Shown piece after piece: positions 63,545 through 64,000 of a stretch of 64,000 nucleotides of DNA. The notes under the pieces were generated by a model, which made no database searches, had not been told where the DNA came from, and was given only the letters and a program-made list of their open reading frames with translations. Location: NCBI RefSeq assembly GCF_001975985.1, contig NZ_MTQF01000011.1:115319-179318 (forward strand), given 5' to 3'. Each line of letters begins with the position of its first letter. Positions within the stretch are counted from its first letter, which is position 1. The translations under genes were made by a program, and so were the position numbers. This DNA is from [Flexibacter] sp. ATCC 35103. Lineage in GTDB: Bacteria; Bacteroidota; Bacteroidia; Flavobacteriales; Flavobacteriaceae.

Positions 63545-64000
63545 TTAATAATAAGTAAACGTTTTTTCTATAAGGTATCTGTCGATGTTATTATTATCAT
63601 AGTGATGACGTTTTTCTTTAGGGTAGCCATCTGTATTAAGATCGTAACTATAGCGCTTAGTTTCAGTATAAATTGAATTAATTTGTTCAGTAAAAAATGT
63701 TACATTGTTAGAATTATTGATGTCTTTAATATCAAAATGTCTATTAAAAACATTTTCAAATGAATCTGTAAAGTACAATTTATCAAACCCTGTTATGTTT
63801 TTGTATATATTGGGATTGATGTCATATTCGTAATTATGCGTAGATGTAAGTAAGCCTTTTGAACTGAATTTTTCTCTTTTTATAATGTTGCCATTATTGA
63901 AATATATTTTTACTTGAGGAAGAGAACCTGTTGGTATCCAATCATTATTAGAATAGCTATAAACATAAATCTCTACAAGATTTTCGGAAACATAATTATA
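63545..64000 (-). CDS. Unrecognised protein, 5' end beyond the window (partial)
   Basis: Reading the minus strand from 64000 the frame stays open with no stop down to 63545, so at least 151 C-terminal residues belong to a larger gene whose start is outside the window. The internal TTG at 63778 is not a real start. The visible part is rich in Tyr, Asn and charged residues, with repeated Y-x-Y/N patterns (YVYSYSNNDWIP; SYDLNTDGYPKEKRHHYDNN) that recall YD-repeat-like or extracellular beta-rich proteins of Bacteroidetes. No family can be named and no membrane segment is seen in this part. Confidence 0.75.
   Translation of the reverse strand, partial: YNYVSENLVEIYVYSYSNNDWIPTGSLPQVKIYFNNGNIIKREKFSSKGLLTSTHNYEYDINPNIYKNITGFDKLYFTDSFENVFNRHFDIKDINNSNNVTFFTEQINSIYTETKRYSYDLNTDGYPKEKRHHYDNNNIDRYLIEKTFTYY

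Noticed and set aside
63545..63778. A separate 77-residue gene starting at 63778
   Set aside because: The start would be a TTG inside a longer open frame that continues to the window edge.

Overview
The window looks like a chromosome segment of a Flavobacterium species or a close relative in the Flavobacteriaceae. The evidence is low GC content, TAnnTTTG-type promoter motifs, a type IX secretion (T9SS) type B sorting domain followed by PorP/SprF and OmpA proteins, a fused SecDF, and intergenic palindromes of the kind common in this group. No rRNA, tRNA, complete insertion sequence, prophage or CRISPR array was seen. Most genes are housekeeping. The accessory parts are a surface-sugar cluster, a T9SS-secreted adhesin module and several families of intergenic repeats.

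Layout. 1-4.9 kb (minus strand): L,D-transpeptidase lipoprotein, an unknown protein, NudK-like Nudix hydrolase, PurA, a Fur-family regulator lacking the CxxC zinc site, and an unknown protein. 4.9-10.6 kb (minus): RelA/SpoT, a decayed repeat region, a SpoU-type rRNA methyltransferase, a DUF2167 membrane protein and an alkaline-phosphatase-fold enzyme. 10.7-18.5 kb: MoxR/DUF58/DUF4350/DUF4129/SpoIIM cluster with a divergent RDD gene, interrupted by a perfect 27-bp inverted repeat. 18.6-19.2 kb: TRIC-type channel. 19.3-27.9 kb: polysaccharide cluster with FdtA/QdtA-type ketoisomerase, DegT-type aminotransferase, GNAT-fold and hexapeptide acyltransferases, a Wzx-like flippase and four glycosyltransferases, abutting ftsE. 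The cluster suggests a dTDP-3-acylamino-3,6-dideoxyhexose, with the rmlA/rmlB functions expected elsewhere.

28.8-35.4 kb (plus): a 1004-residue TPR protein, a PhzF-family protein between purine-rich repeat tracts, a plugless outer-membrane beta-barrel and a GreA/GreB-like protein. 35.4-36.2 kb is non-coding: three 110-bp tandem repeats enclosed by 26-bp inverted repeats. 36.2-39.8 kb: two consecutive asparagine synthetase genes. The first is canonical AsnB. The second keeps an intact synthetase domain but has lost the catalytic Cys, the Arg and the Asn of the glutaminase site, and it is the most interesting coding observation here. 40.1-46.3 kb: gyrB, mdh, secDF. 46.7-52.0 kb (minus): lgt, yidD, cysS, a four-helix-bundle (S23/IVS-type) gene between 33-bp direct repeats, folE and a class I aminotransferase.

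52.2-60.0 kb (plus): a retropepsin-like/PDZ protein, a modular secreted protein with a type B C-terminal domain, PorP/SprF, an OmpA-family protein and a small lipoprotein. The window closes with a DUF1573 protein (minus), valS (plus) and the 3' part of an unknown gene running off the right edge.

No clearly new defence or mobile system was recognised. The candidates for undescribed biology are the glutaminase-dead AsnB paralogue, the 35.4-kb repeat element with its decayed relative near 7.3 kb, and the repeat-flanked four-helix-bundle gene.
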